Of a stretch of 64,000 nt of DNA, positions 46,214-54,242 are shown in pieces (position 1 is the stretch's first letter; the number at the start of each line of letters is the position of its first letter). Below the pieces are notes generated by a model that saw only the letters and a program-made list of their open reading frames with translations, did no database searches and was not told the DNA's origin. Source of the DNA: Nonomuraea solani (lineage in GTDB: Bacteria > Actinomycetota > Actinomycetes > Streptosporangiales > Streptosporangiaceae); NCBI RefSeq assembly GCF_900108335.1, contig NZ_FNVT01000002.1, forward strand, positions 1,047,620-1,111,619, written 5' to 3'. Position numbers and translations under genes: made by a program.

Positions 46214-47308
46214 ATGACGACGAAAGTGACCTGGCCGCAGATCCTCGCCTGGCGGCTGCGCCGGCAGTTCGTGAGCGCGGCCGACGGCCCCGGCGCCGTG
46301 GCGGTGGTCGAGAGGCTGTGCGGCGTGCAGGCCCAGGTCGCCTCGTCGGCCCGGCTGGCCGTGGCGGTCAGGAGCGCCGAGCCCGACCCCGGCGCGATCG
46401 ACCGGGCCCTGTGGACCGACCGGACACTGGTGAAGACGTGGCTCATGCGCGGCACCCTGCACCTGCTGCCCGCCGGTGAGCTGGCCGGCCACTGCTCCGC
46501 CCTGGCCTCGTTGCGCTTCTGGGAGAAGGGGTCCTGGCAGCGCGGGCACGGCGTGACGGCGGCCGAGATCGCGGCGATCATCGACGCGGTGCCCTCCGCC
46601 TTAGGGGAACGGGCGCTGACCAGGGAGGAGCTGGTCGACGCCGTGGTGGCGGCCACAGGTGACGCCCATCTGAGGCAGGCGCTGACGTCCGGCTGGGGCG
46701 TGCTGCTCAAGCCGCTGAGCCGGCTGGGCGAGCTGTGCTATGGGCCGCCCCGCGACGGCAAGGTGACCTTCACCGCGCCGCGATCCTGGGTGCCGGGGTG
46801 GCCTGGCGGGTTGCCGCCCTATGAGGAGGCCGGGGTGCGGGTGGCGCGGGCGTTCCTGGGAGCGCACGGGCCGGCGACGCCCGAGATGTTCGACAAGTGG
46901 CTGTTCGGCGGTGTGGCGAGGAAGGGCGTGCTGAAGGGGTGGTTCGGTGAGCTGGGGCCCGAGCTGACGGAGATCGAGGCGGACGACGGCATGCCGCTGC
47001 TCGCGCTGACCGAGCACCTCGACGACCTAGCGGCCACCGCGCCGTCGTCGGAGGTGCACCTGTTGCCCGGCTTCGATCAGTACATTCTGGGCGCGCCGCG
47101 CACGCTCGCGCCGCTCGTGCCGCCGGCGCTCAAGTCCAAGGTCAGCCGGCAGGCAGGGTGGATCTCCCCCGTGGTCGTCCACGAAGGGCGGGTCGCGGGC
47201 ACGTGGGAGGCCAAGGGCGGCGAGATCGCGCTCGACCTCGCCGAACCCGTGCCGCAGGCACCGCTCGACGCGGCCGTCGCCCGCGTCAGAGCCCTTGTGG
47301 CCGGTTAG
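46214..47308 (+). CDS. Winged-helix protein of the AlkZ/HTH_42 family
   Basis: 364 aa. Family features: RLCGVQAQVASSARLAVAVR containing the Q-A-Q that in Streptomyces AlkZ (azinomycin crosslink glycosylase) is the catalytic QxQ; LVKTWLMRGTLHLLPAGEL; and LLPGFDQYILGAPRT. It is probably a DNA glycosylase or an inactive relative; the true substrate is unknown. It starts 9 nt after the transporter operon. Its end overlaps the convergent 47305 gene by 4 bp. Confidence 0.85.
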   Translation: MTTKVTWPQILAWRLRRQFVSAADGPGAVAVVERLCGVQAQVASSARLAVAVRSAEPDPGAIDRALWTDRTLVKTWLMRGTLHLLPAGELAGHCSALASLRFWEKGSWQRGHGVTAAEIAAIIDAVPSALGERALTREELVDAVVAATGDAHLRQALTSGWGVLLKPLSRLGELCYGPPRDGKVTFTAPRSWVPGWPGGLPPYEEAGVRVARAFLGAHGPATPEMFDKWLFGGVARKGVLKGWFGELGPELTEIEADDGMPLLALTEHLDDLAATAPSSEVHLLPGFDQYILGAPRTLAPLVPPALKSKVSRQAGWISPVVVHEGRVAGTWEAKGGEIALDLAEPVPQAPLDAAVARVRALVAG

Positions 47309-47559
47309 GGGGCCGCGGTGCCCGCCATCACGCGGTCCACGAGGCCCTTGTTGCCCTCCTCGCGGGCGCAGTGGGCGCAGCAGTACCAGTGCTCGCCCGA
47401 CTGCACCCCGTGCCCGATGACCTTGGTGCCGCAGTGCTCGCAGATGGGCGCCATCGCCTCGATCGCGCACTGGAAGCAGTCAAAGGTGTGCACCGCCCCC
47501 TGCGCGTGCACCTCGAACGCCATGTCGTAGTCGTTGCCACAGGTCTCGCAGACAGCCAT
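47305..47559 (-). CDS. Small metallothionein-like zinc-binding protein, 84 aa
   Basis: The ATG at 47559 has AGGGGAT upstream. It carries four CxxC-type pairs (CETCGN, CFQC, CEHCG and CAHC) plus a CC pair and several histidines. Two zinc-ribbon or metallothionein-like sites are likely. Function unknown: metal storage or a zinc-dependent adaptor. Confidence 0.8.
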   Translation of the reverse strand: MAVCETCGNDYDMAFEVHAQGAVHTFDCFQCAIEAMAPICEHCGTKVIGHGVQSGEHWYCCAHCAREEGNKGLVDRVMAGTAAP

Positions 47560-47640
47560 GGTGATCCCCTTTGCAGTCGATGCGCCGGGGGGATACCCGG
47601 TTCCGTGGTGGCTTCTCCCCAAGAGACCACCATATTCCCC

Positions 47641-48726
47641 TCACGGTACGGCGAAACGGACCACCAGCGGCAGGCCCAGGAGCCCGAGCACGGCCAGGGC
47701 GGCGGGCAGCCCGAACGGGCCGCTGAGCCCGGCCACGAGCAGCGGGCTGACCACGAACCCCGTGTACGAGATCGTCGACACCCCCCACACCAGCCGCCCG
47801 CTCACGTCGTCGGCGGCGGCATGGCTGAGCAGGGCGGGCACCATCGGCCCGAGCGCCAGCCCGGTCACCGCGAACCCGGCCAGGGAGATCAGCACACCGC
47901 CGCCCAGCCCGGCCACGGCGATCCCCACTCCCCCGCCCACCCCCGCCACCAGGTAGAGCACCCTCAGCGGCACCCGCGGCAGGGCCTGCACCACCAGCCG
48001 CCCGGCCGTCAGCGCCGCCATGTAGACGGCGGGCGCGGCGCTGGCGACCAGCGGCGTGGCGCCGCGGTGCTCTTCGAGCAGCAGGACCGACCACTGCTCG
48101 ACCGAGTTCTCGATGATCAGCACGCAGCCCATCAGCGCCCCGAGCACGAGCGCGGCACCCCAGAGCCGGCGCCGGTCGGTGTCCTGGGCCTCTCGCGGGC
48201 CGGGGCCGAGGGGCAGGGTCAGCACGGCCAGCGACGTGGCCAGCACGATCAGGGCGATCACCACGAGCACCGCCCCGACGCCGAGGCCGAGCGAACGCGC
48301 CAGCCCGGTGGCCGGGGCCGCCGCGATGACCGCGACCGGGAAGGCGGCGTGCACCGGATTGAAGAGCCGGCGGCCGCTCTCCCGCTCGACCCGCCCTGTG
48401 GCCAGGTTGAGCGCGATGTCGAGCGCGCCGCTGGTGGCGCCCACCAGCAGCAGCGCCAGCGCGAGCTGCCAGGCGGTGCCGGCCAGGCCGATGCCGGCGA
48501 CGCTGAGCGCGAACAGCACCATGACCGCCATCAGCGCCGTCCGCTCCCGCCCCCGGGCCAGCCGCCCGGCCAGCGCCATCGCGGGCAGCGCCCCCACCGG
48601 TACGGCACTCAGCGCCAGCCCCAGATCGCCCGCCGAGATGCCCAGCTCCAGCTTGATGGCGGGCAGCAGGGCCGACCACGCGCCCCAGAAGACGCCCCAA
48701 ACGGCGCAGACCGCGATGAGCGGCAT
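47641..48726 (-). CDS. MFS transporter, 361 aa
   Basis: About 12 transmembrane helices; AVCAVWGVFWGAWSALLPAI at the N-terminus and a weak motif A (AGRLARGRERTAL). The sequence pattern fits the sugar/metabolite MFS group with the actinomycete-type 'GALDIALNLATGRVE' helix. Substrate unknown. It lies 81 bp downstream of the convergent metallothionein-like gene region, transcribed leftward. Confidence 0.85.
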   Translation of the reverse strand: MPLIAVCAVWGVFWGAWSALLPAIKLELGISAGDLGLALSAVPVGALPAMALAGRLARGRERTALMAVMVLFALSVAGIGLAGTAWQLALALLLVGATSGALDIALNLATGRVERESGRRLFNPVHAAFPVAVIAAAPATGLARSLGLGVGAVLVVIALIVLATSLAVLTLPLGPGPREAQDTDRRRLWGAALVLGALMGCVLIIENSVEQWSVLLLEEHRGATPLVASAAPAVYMAALTAGRLVVQALPRVPLRVLYLVAGVGGGVGIAVAGLGGGVLISLAGFAVTGLALGPMVPALLSHAAADDVSGRLVWGVSTISYTGFVVSPLLVAGLSGPFGLPAALAVLGLLGLPLVVRFAVP

Positions 48727-48806
48727 TCGACCGGCCCCCTTGAAATTCGGTCAAGTCATGGCAAAGATCGTCGATGTCCTTATTACCCTCAACTGAAGGG
48801 AACCTC

Positions 48807-49256
48807 GTGTTCACCCGTACGGTCATCGCGGCCGCCCTGGTCGCCGCCGGGATCGCCGCCACCCCCTCCGCCGCGTACGCCGGCTCGGCCGCCTATACCC
48901 CCGAACGCGTCTGCGGCTCCGGCTTCCACAAGGTCAAGGACGGCCACCGGGCCATGAAGACGCGCCAAGGCGCCGTTTTCGGGCACGTGTATCTCATGTA
49001 CAACGCGCGCAGCGGCAAGAACTGCGTCGCCGCGATCAAGACCGCCTTCAAGGGGACCCGCACGGTCACCGGCGCCTACCTCGAGGTCAGGGGCGGCGGC
49101 AGGACGGAGGACGAGCAGAAGTACCGGTACTACGCCGAGACCGGCCACATCGACGGCAGGTGGAAGTGCGTGCGGTACGCCGGCTGGACCAAGGACCCGC
49201 GCGGCCGGGTCGAGGCGTGGGGCGAGCGCAAGTCCTGGGGCAACTGCCGGGGCTGA
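48807..49256 (+). CDS. Secreted SapA-like (spore-associated) protein, 149 aa
   Basis: The GTG at 48807 follows GAAGGGAA. A signal peptide (about 1-30, ending AAYAGSA) precedes a Cys-containing domain: VCGSGFHKVKDGHRAMKTRQ, GHVYLMYNARSGKNCVAAIK, VTGAYLEVRGGG and WKCVRYAGWT. This resembles spore-associated protein A of Streptomyces. Four cysteines suggest two disulfides. Function unknown; it is exported. Confidence 0.78.
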   Translation: MFTRTVIAAALVAAGIAATPSAAYAGSAAYTPERVCGSGFHKVKDGHRAMKTRQGAVFGHVYLMYNARSGKNCVAAIKTAFKGTRTVTGAYLEVRGGGRTEDEQKYRYYAETGHIDGRWKCVRYAGWTKDPRGRVEAWGERKSWGNCRG

Positions 49257-49279
49257 CCCTCAAAAAGCACCTCCGAAGT

Positions 49280-49306
49280 TGTCACATCGGGACGAGCCGT
49301 CTCGTC
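49280..49306 (+). promoter_or_regulatory. ECF41-type promoter upstream of AhpD-like gene
   Basis: TGTCACA at 49280-49286, 16-nt spacer, CGTC at 49303-49306. This matches the known ECF41/SigJ promoter (TGTCACA-N16/17-CGTC). A hairpin (GGACGAG/CTCGTCC, 49290-49307) overlaps. ECF41 sigma factors commonly regulate a neighbouring carboxymuconolactone decarboxylase, oxidoreductase or epimerase gene; here the downstream gene is exactly such a protein. Confidence 0.7.
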
Positions 49307-49341
49307 CAACAGGCGTATGACCGAAACTACGGAGGGTTGAG

Positions 49342-49785
49342 ATGACTCAGCGGATCAACGTCGCCAAGCACCTGCCGGAGGCCTACCACCTGTTCATAGC
49401 GGTGGAGAAGCTGCTGGGCGAGAGCGAGTTGCCCGCCGCCACCCGCGAGCTGGTGAAGCTGCGCGCCAGCCAGATCAACGGCTGCGGCTACTGCGTGGAC
49501 CTGCACAGCCGGGACATGAAGAAGGCCGGCGAGAGCGACGAGCGGCTGTGGTCGGTGGTGACCTGGCGCGAGGCCACCGTGTACACCCCGGCCGAGCGGG
49601 CCGCGCTGGCGCTGACGGAGGAGGCGACCAGGCTGGCCGACCGCGAGGCGGTGCCGGACGCGGTGTGGCAGGAGGCGGCCGAGCACTACAGCGAGAAGCA
49701 GCTCTCCCTGCTCATTGTGGCGATCGCGATGATCAACGCCTGGAACCGGATCGGCGTCACCGCGCGGCTCGTCCCGGGGGCGTGA
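49342..49785 (+). CDS. Carboxymuconolactone decarboxylase/AhpD-family protein
   Basis: 147 aa; GGAGGG 5-6 nt before the ATG. AhpD core with the CxxC redox pair: LRASQINGCGYCVDLHS, then the proximal His. Such proteins reduce peroxides or organic hydroperoxides using the Cys pair. It stands under the ECF41-like promoter. No ECF41 sigma gene is within the window. Confidence 0.9.
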   Translation: MTQRINVAKHLPEAYHLFIAVEKLLGESELPAATRELVKLRASQINGCGYCVDLHSRDMKKAGESDERLWSVVTWREATVYTPAERAALALTEEATRLADREAVPDAVWQEAAEHYSEKQLSLLIVAIAMINAWNRIGVTARLVPGA

Positions 49786-49839
49786 GCCACTCAGCAGAAA
49801 TACGTTGAGCGAACCGGACCGGCCGGTTAGGTTGGCGCG

Positions 49840-49883
49840 CATGGCGGGCGGCAAGCGCCCGTCATGCCGCCGGCAAGCGGCGG
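49840..49883 (+). other. Two back-to-back hairpins with identical GCAAG loops
   Basis: Hairpin 1: 49840-49850 with 49856-49866 (11 bp, one G-T wobble). Hairpin 2: 49867-49872 with 49878-49883 (CCGCCG/CGGCGG). Both loops are GCAAG and there is no gap between them. They lie downstream of the AhpD-like gene and upstream of the micro-ORF at 49930; a third, smaller CCG-GCAAG-CGG hairpin occurs inside that ORF. They may be a terminator or a structured leader RNA. Confidence 0.7.
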
Positions 49884-49929
49884 CGGGCACGGTTGGTGAA
49901 GGAGAGACGCGCTTCGAGAGGGGGAGACC

Positions 49930-50028
49930 ATGAAACGCGTCAGAGTCACGAAGGCCGGCAAGCGGCGCACACGCCTGGCCACAGAGCTGGATCTGCGATC
50001 ACCGGCGGGTCGCACACTCCCCTACTGA
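49930..50028 (+). CDS. Putative 32-aa basic micro-protein
   Basis: ATG with GAGGGGGAG ending 3-4 nt upstream. The peptide begins MKRVRVTKAGKRR, becomes neutral in the middle (LATELDLRSP) and ends TLPY. No known family. It is preceded by the tandem GCAAG hairpins. Whether it is translated is unproven; it could equally be a leader peptide. Confidence 0.45.
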   Translation: MKRVRVTKAGKRRTRLATELDLRSPAGRTLPY

Positions 50029-50102
50029 CTTCCTCCTTACAGCGAACTTACGGGGGTATCTGTAGATAACATAGGTAACAGAAACATCACGGGGGGCTTA
50101 CG

Positions 50103-50270
50103 ATGAAGAGGCTTGTGGTGGTGCCGCCACACGTTGCCAGGCACAAGGTCCGCGATATTCACGCGGGCGACCGCCACAAGCCGCCCACGGATCCCAAGGT
50201 GATCGACCTCCGCGCCTACTCCGGCAGGAACGTCATCCGTTTCCCCGGCGGCCCCACGCCCGCCGCCTGA
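50103..50270 (+). CDS. Putative 55-aa micro-protein
   Basis: ATG with GGGGGG 7 nt upstream, 74 nt after the previous micro-ORF. It starts MKRLVVVPPHVARHKV, has a His/Lys/Arg-rich middle and ends IRFPGGPTPAA. Both micro-ORFs share an MKR(V/L)-x-V start. The TGA is immediately followed by the stop of the convergent flavoprotein gene. No homology is recognised. Confidence 0.5.
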   Translation: MKRLVVVPPHVARHKVRDIHAGDRHKPPTDPKVIDLRAYSGRNVIRFPGGPTPAA

Positions 50271-50894
50271 TCAGGTGGCGTAGAGGCGCTTGGTGTACGC
50301 GTCGCCGTAATAGCTCTCCAGTTCCTCGACGCTCTCTTCCACCTTCTGGACGTCCTTGACCAGCCTCGCGTGTGAGGGCAGGGTGTCGGCGCCCCAGCTG
50401 TCAGGCTTCCACAGGGACGAGCGCAGGAACGCCTTGGCGCAGTGGAAGAAGATCTGCTCGATCTCGACGACGAGCGCGAGGTGCGGGCGGTGGCCCTTGA
50501 CGATCAACTGGTCGAAGAAGGGGGCCTCGCGGACGAGCCGGGCGCGGCCGTTGATACGCAGGGTCTCGTTGCGGCCCGGGATGAGAAAGATCAACCCCAC
50601 ATGCGGATTTTTCAGGATATTGAGGAATCCGTCCGCTCTGCGGTTTCCGGGGCGGTCCGGGATGGCGATCGTGGTGTCGTCGATGACGTGGACGAAGCCG
50701 GCCGGGTCGCCCTTGGGTGAGACGTCGCAGTTGCCCGCCTCGTCCGAGGTGGCGATCAGGCAGAACGGCGTCGCCGCCAGCCACTCGACGTCGCGCTCGT
50801 GCAGGCGTACCCGCTCTTTGGTCACGGCCCGTGGCATGACCTCGCCGAGCAGTTCGCGCAGCTCGGCCTCCGACCCGATCTCCGCCCAGCTCAT
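50271..50894 (-). CDS. FMN-dependent PPOX-type flavoprotein (MSMEG_1061-like)
   Basis: 207 aa. Split-barrel landmarks: FCLIATSDEAGNCDVSPKGD, TIAIPDRPGNRRADGFLNIL, NPHVGLIFLIPGRNETLRIN and GRARLV, then IEQIFFHCAKAFLRSSLW. This matches the MSMEG_1061 subgroup of pyridoxamine-5'-phosphate oxidase-like proteins. Substrate unknown; FMN binding expected. Confidence 0.88.
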   Translation of the reverse strand: MSWAEIGSEAELRELLGEVMPRAVTKERVRLHERDVEWLAATPFCLIATSDEAGNCDVSPKGDPAGFVHVIDDTTIAIPDRPGNRRADGFLNILKNPHVGLIFLIPGRNETLRINGRARLVREAPFFDQLIVKGHRPHLALVVEIEQIFFHCAKAFLRSSLWKPDSWGADTLPSHARLVKDVQKVEESVEELESYYGDAYTKRLYAT

Positions 50895-50939
50895 ATGATC
50901 TCCCTTCGGGGGCTTTCCCCCATTTTGTCAGGGATTCAC

Positions 50940-52025
50940 TCACCAACGGCGGGCGTACGCCATCGCGTTCAGGAACGTGTCGCGCTCCTGGGTGAACTTG
51001 ACCGGGTCCATGCCCTGCCGCTCAGCGCGCAGGTGCAGCATGGTCAGCTCGGTCGCCGCCTGCTGGTAGTCGCTCATGGCCCGGCCGAACCCGGCCCTCC
51101 TGGCCTGCTTGCGGGCCGCTTTGCGGGCGGGCAGCGTGCTGAGCATGGTGACGTCGGCGTCGGTGATCAGGCCGGTCTGCTGATATCCGGGCAGGTAGGC
51201 GCGCATCTTGGCGACGAGGTGGCGGCGCTCGGCGACGGTCACGACGATGAGGAGGACCAGCGCGACCATGATCACCAGGTAGGCGCCGATCACCCAGTTC
51301 AGGACGCCGGTGGTGGCGGCGCCGTTCCAGAGGGCGTGCAGGAAGACCGCGGCCAGGTAGCCGAGCGGGATGGCGGCGTAGCGGCCGGCGGTGCGGCGGG
51401 TGAGCGCGTACGCGACGCCGAGGCCGATCATCGAGGTGTAGATGGGGTGGCCGAGCGGGTCGATGAGCCCGCGGATCACGAAGAGCTGCACCGTGGCGCC
51501 GGCGCCCTCCGCCTTGAACGTGAGCAGGTAGTAGCCGACGTTCTCGACGGCGGCGAAGCCGAGGCCGGCCATGGAGGCGTACACGATGCCGTCGGTCAGC
51601 CCGTCGATCTCCCTGCGCCGGTGCAGGAGGAGCAGCAGGGCCGAGCCCTTGAGCGCCTCCTCGATCACCGGCGCCAGGATGACGGCGCCGATGTCCTCGG
51701 TGATCGCGGAGCCGTAGCCGGCTCTGAGGAACAGTTGCTGGCCGAGGAGCGTCAGCGCGACGCCCAGCACGATGGCCAGCCCCGCGCCCCACACGAAGGC
51801 GAAGGCGAGGTGCAGCTTCGGCTCGGGCTCCAGCCTGTCGACTGACAGCACGGCCGCGAGCAGCACCGGCAGGGGCGCCACCGCCAGCAGCGCGGACAGG
51901 CCGAACCCGACAGGGCCGCCGTCGTACAGCATGATGGCCAGCACGACGAGCGCGAGAACGCCTGAGACGACGAGTCCGATCAGCAGTGCCTTGCTGGGGC
52001 GCTGGGCGAGCGACGGAGCTGTCAT
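50940..52025 (-). CDS. PrsW-family intramembrane metalloprotease-like protein
   Basis: 361 aa from the ATG at 52025 (AGAGG 7 nt upstream). Seven or eight transmembrane segments. The PrsW catalytic motifs are present: EE in ILAPVIEEALKGSALLL, GLGFAAVENVGYYLL, and a conserved H in FLHALWNGA. By family it cleaves membrane anti-sigma factors; the client is unknown. The C-terminal ~100 residues are cytosolic and basic. Confidence 0.9.
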   Translation of the reverse strand: MTAPSLAQRPSKALLIGLVVSGVLALVVLAIMLYDGGPVGFGLSALLAVAPLPVLLAAVLSVDRLEPEPKLHLAFAFVWGAGLAIVLGVALTLLGQQLFLRAGYGSAITEDIGAVILAPVIEEALKGSALLLLLHRRREIDGLTDGIVYASMAGLGFAAVENVGYYLLTFKAEGAGATVQLFVIRGLIDPLGHPIYTSMIGLGVAYALTRRTAGRYAAIPLGYLAAVFLHALWNGAATTGVLNWVIGAYLVIMVALVLLIVVTVAERRHLVAKMRAYLPGYQQTGLITDADVTMLSTLPARKAARKQARRAGFGRAMSDYQQAATELTMLHLRAERQGMDPVKFTQERDTFLNAMAYARRW

Positions 52026-52084
52026 TGTGCTGCCTCTCTTCCCATTGATCCGCTCCACTATGCGCGCCCAGCATCTACAGGCGC

Positions 52085-53296
52085 TTAACGGTCACTTGAT
52101 TCGCGGTAGTACGGATCCGCCACGACAGCATTACCGTCCGTGTACGAATACACCTCCCGGCCGGAAATGAACACCCTCAACGCCCGGCTCATGACATCCA
52201 GCGGATCGCCCGACCAGATGACCACGTCACCGTCGAGCCCCGGCCGCAGCGCGCCCACCCGGTCGTCGAGCCCCATGATGCGGGCCGGGTTGAGCGTGAT
52301 CGAGCGCAGGGCCTCGACCGGGTCCAGCCCCTCCTTGACCGCCAGCGTGGCCTGGTGGACCAGGAAATGGATGGGCACCACGGGATGGTCGGTGGTGATC
52401 GCCAGCTCGACGCCCGCCCGCGCCAGGATGCCCGGGTTGCGCAGCGAGCGGTGCCGCAGCTCGACCTTCGAGCGGCTGGTGAACAGGGGGCCGATGATGA
52501 CGGGAACGTTCCGCTCGGCGAGCGTGTCGGCCAGCAGATGGCCCTCGGTGCCGTGGTTGATCACCAGCCGGTAGCCGAACTCGTCCGCCAGCCGCAGCGC
52601 CGTGGCGATGTCGTCGGCGCGGTGCGTGTGCTGGCACCAGGGCAGCTCGCCGTCCAGCACGCGGGACAGGATCTCCAGCGTGCCGTCGCGGTCGAACGGC
52701 TTGCCCTCCTCCTCGGCGGCGGCCCTCTTGGCCTGATAGTCCTGGGCTTTCATGAACGCGTCGCGGATGACGGCGGCCACGCCCTGGCGGGTGGAGGGCA
52801 GCTTCTTCTGGTCGCCGTACACGCGCTTGGGGTTCTCGCCCAGCGCGCTCTTGACGCTGACCGGCTGCTTGAGCAGCATCTCGTCCACCGACCTGCCCCA
52901 GCACTTGACCGCGACCGTCTGGCCGCCGATGGGGTTGCCGGAGCCCGGCTTGATCACCGCGGTCGTCACGCCGCCGGACAGCGCGTCGCCGAAGCCCAGG
53001 TCGGCCGGGTTGATGGCGTCGAGGGCGCGCAGGCGGGCGCCGTTCGGGTCGGTCATCTCGTTGGTGTCCTGGCCGGCCCAGCCCTCGGCCTCCTCGTACA
53101 CGCCCAGGTGGCCGTGGGCCTCGACGAAGCCGGGCAGCACCCAGCCGCCGGTGGCGTCCACGACCGTGATGCCGTCGGGCACGGTCACGTCGCGGCCGAC
53201 CGCGGTGATCCTGCCGTCCTGGATGAGCACGGTGCCACCGTCGATGGGCTCTCCGTCGACCGGGACGACATATCCGCTGGTAATGGCGATATTCAT
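52085..53296 (-). CDS. Amidohydrolase, imidazolonepropionase/dihydroorotase-like
   Basis: 403 aa from the ATG at 53296. Metal-binding HxH occurs in PGFVEAHGHLGVYEE, with further ligands in CQHTHRADDI, INHGTEGH and the C-terminal Asp in AITTDHPVVP. An N-terminal composite beta-domain is complete (ITSGYVVPVDGEPIDGG). The amidohydrolase superfamily hydrolyses amide or imidazolone rings; the substrate here is not defined. It lies between a PrsW gene and a divergent SnoaL-like gene. Confidence 0.85.
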   Translation of the reverse strand: MNIAITSGYVVPVDGEPIDGGTVLIQDGRITAVGRDVTVPDGITVVDATGGWVLPGFVEAHGHLGVYEEAEGWAGQDTNEMTDPNGARLRALDAINPADLGFGDALSGGVTTAVIKPGSGNPIGGQTVAVKCWGRSVDEMLLKQPVSVKSALGENPKRVYGDQKKLPSTRQGVAAVIRDAFMKAQDYQAKRAAAEEEGKPFDRDGTLEILSRVLDGELPWCQHTHRADDIATALRLADEFGYRLVINHGTEGHLLADTLAERNVPVIIGPLFTSRSKVELRHRSLRNPGILARAGVELAITTDHPVVPIHFLVHQATLAVKEGLDPVEALRSITLNPARIMGLDDRVGALRPGLDGDVVIWSGDPLDVMSRALRVFISGREVYSYTDGNAVVADPYYRESSDR

Positions 53297-53333
53297 GAGT
53301 CGTAACCTACCGCTGGGCGGGTAGGGGGCCGAG

Positions 53334-53732
53334 ATGATGGCCGACCTGTACAGACGATGGCTGCTCGACCTGTGGAACGGCGACTTCGAGCTGGCGCACG
53401 AGCTCGTCACCCCTGACTTCACCGGGCACTGGCCCGGCATGGACGTGTCCGGGCCCGAAGGGCTGATCGAGGCGCTCCGGCAAGGCCACGAACCGTTTGG
53501 CGACGTCAAGGTGACGCTGGACGTGGGGCCGATCGTGGACGGGGACCTGGTGTCGGCCCGGTGGACGTTCGGCGGCGCCTACCGGGGCGGCATTCCGGGC
53601 GCGACCGCGGCCGAGGGCACCAGGGTGGCCTTCAGCGGGCACGACATCCTGCGTGCTCGGGACGGGCGGTTCTCCGAGTACTGGGTGATCTCGGACGCGC
53701 AGACGTTCGGCAGGCAGCTCGGGATAGGCTGA
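53334..53732 (+). CDS. SnoaL-like/ester cyclase-fold protein
   Basis: 132 aa. NTF2-like fold: LYRRWLLDLWNGDFELAHEL, TPDFTGHWPG, DLVSARWTFGGAYRGGIPG and DGRFSEYWVISDAQTFGRQL. These proteins act as cyclases, isomerases or binding proteins; the substrate is unknown. Two ATG codons are adjacent (53334 and 53337). Confidence 0.85.
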   Translation: MMADLYRRWLLDLWNGDFELAHELVTPDFTGHWPGMDVSGPEGLIEALRQGHEPFGDVKVTLDVGPIVDGDLVSARWTFGGAYRGGIPGATAAEGTRVAFSGHDILRARDGRFSEYWVISDAQTFGRQLGIG

Positions 53733-53762
53733 CATCTCCGTTCATAGGACGAGGGATGGTGG

Positions 53763-54242
53763 ATGTCGGAGAACTACGGGCCTGGCGCGGGCCCCGGGCC
53801 TCGGTCCCTGCAGGACGACGAGCTGACGAAGCTGCTGACGCAGCAGCGGTTCGGCGCGCTCGCCACCAACAAGAGCAGCGGTCACCCGCACATGTCCACG
53901 GTCGTCTACTCCTGGGATCCCGAGCAGCGGGTGGTGCGGATCTCGACCATCGACGACCGGCTCAAGGTGCGGCAACTGCACAAGGACCCGCGCTGCGCGC
54001 TCTACGTGGCCAGTGACGACTTCTGGTCGTACGCCGTCGCGGAGGGCAAGGCGGAGCTGTCGCCGGTGAGCACCACGCCGGGTGACGAGACGGGCCTGGA
54101 ACTGCTGGCCATGCAGCCGCCGTTCGCCGAGCCGACAGACGCGCAGGCGTTCCTGGCGCAGATGGTCGCCGATCGGCGGCTGGTGATCAGGATCCGGGTG
54201 TCGCGACTGTACGGGACCGCTCTGCCTGTTCCCTCCGAATAG
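53763..54242 (+). CDS. PPOX-class F420-dependent flavin/deazaflavin oxidoreductase
   Basis: 159 aa. RFGALATNKSSGHPHMSTVV, YSWDPEQRVVRISTIDDRLKV and DPRCALYVASDDFWSYAVAE are the landmarks of the F420-dependent branch of the split-barrel family common in actinobacteria. It probably reduces an unknown substrate with F420H2. Its 3' end overlaps the convergent MFS gene by 56 bp. Confidence 0.88.
   Translation: MSENYGPGAGPGPRSLQDDELTKLLTQQRFGALATNKSSGHPHMSTVVYSWDPEQRVVRISTIDDRLKVRQLHKDPRCALYVASDDFWSYAVAEGKAELSPVSTTPGDETGLELLAMQPPFAEPTDAQAFLAQMVADRRLVIRIRVSRLYGTALPVPSE

Noticed and set aside
49290..49307. Terminator of the SapA-like gene
   Set aside because: The hairpin overlaps the TGTCACA-N16-CGTC promoter geometry, and the stem is short; it is better explained as part of the promoter region.
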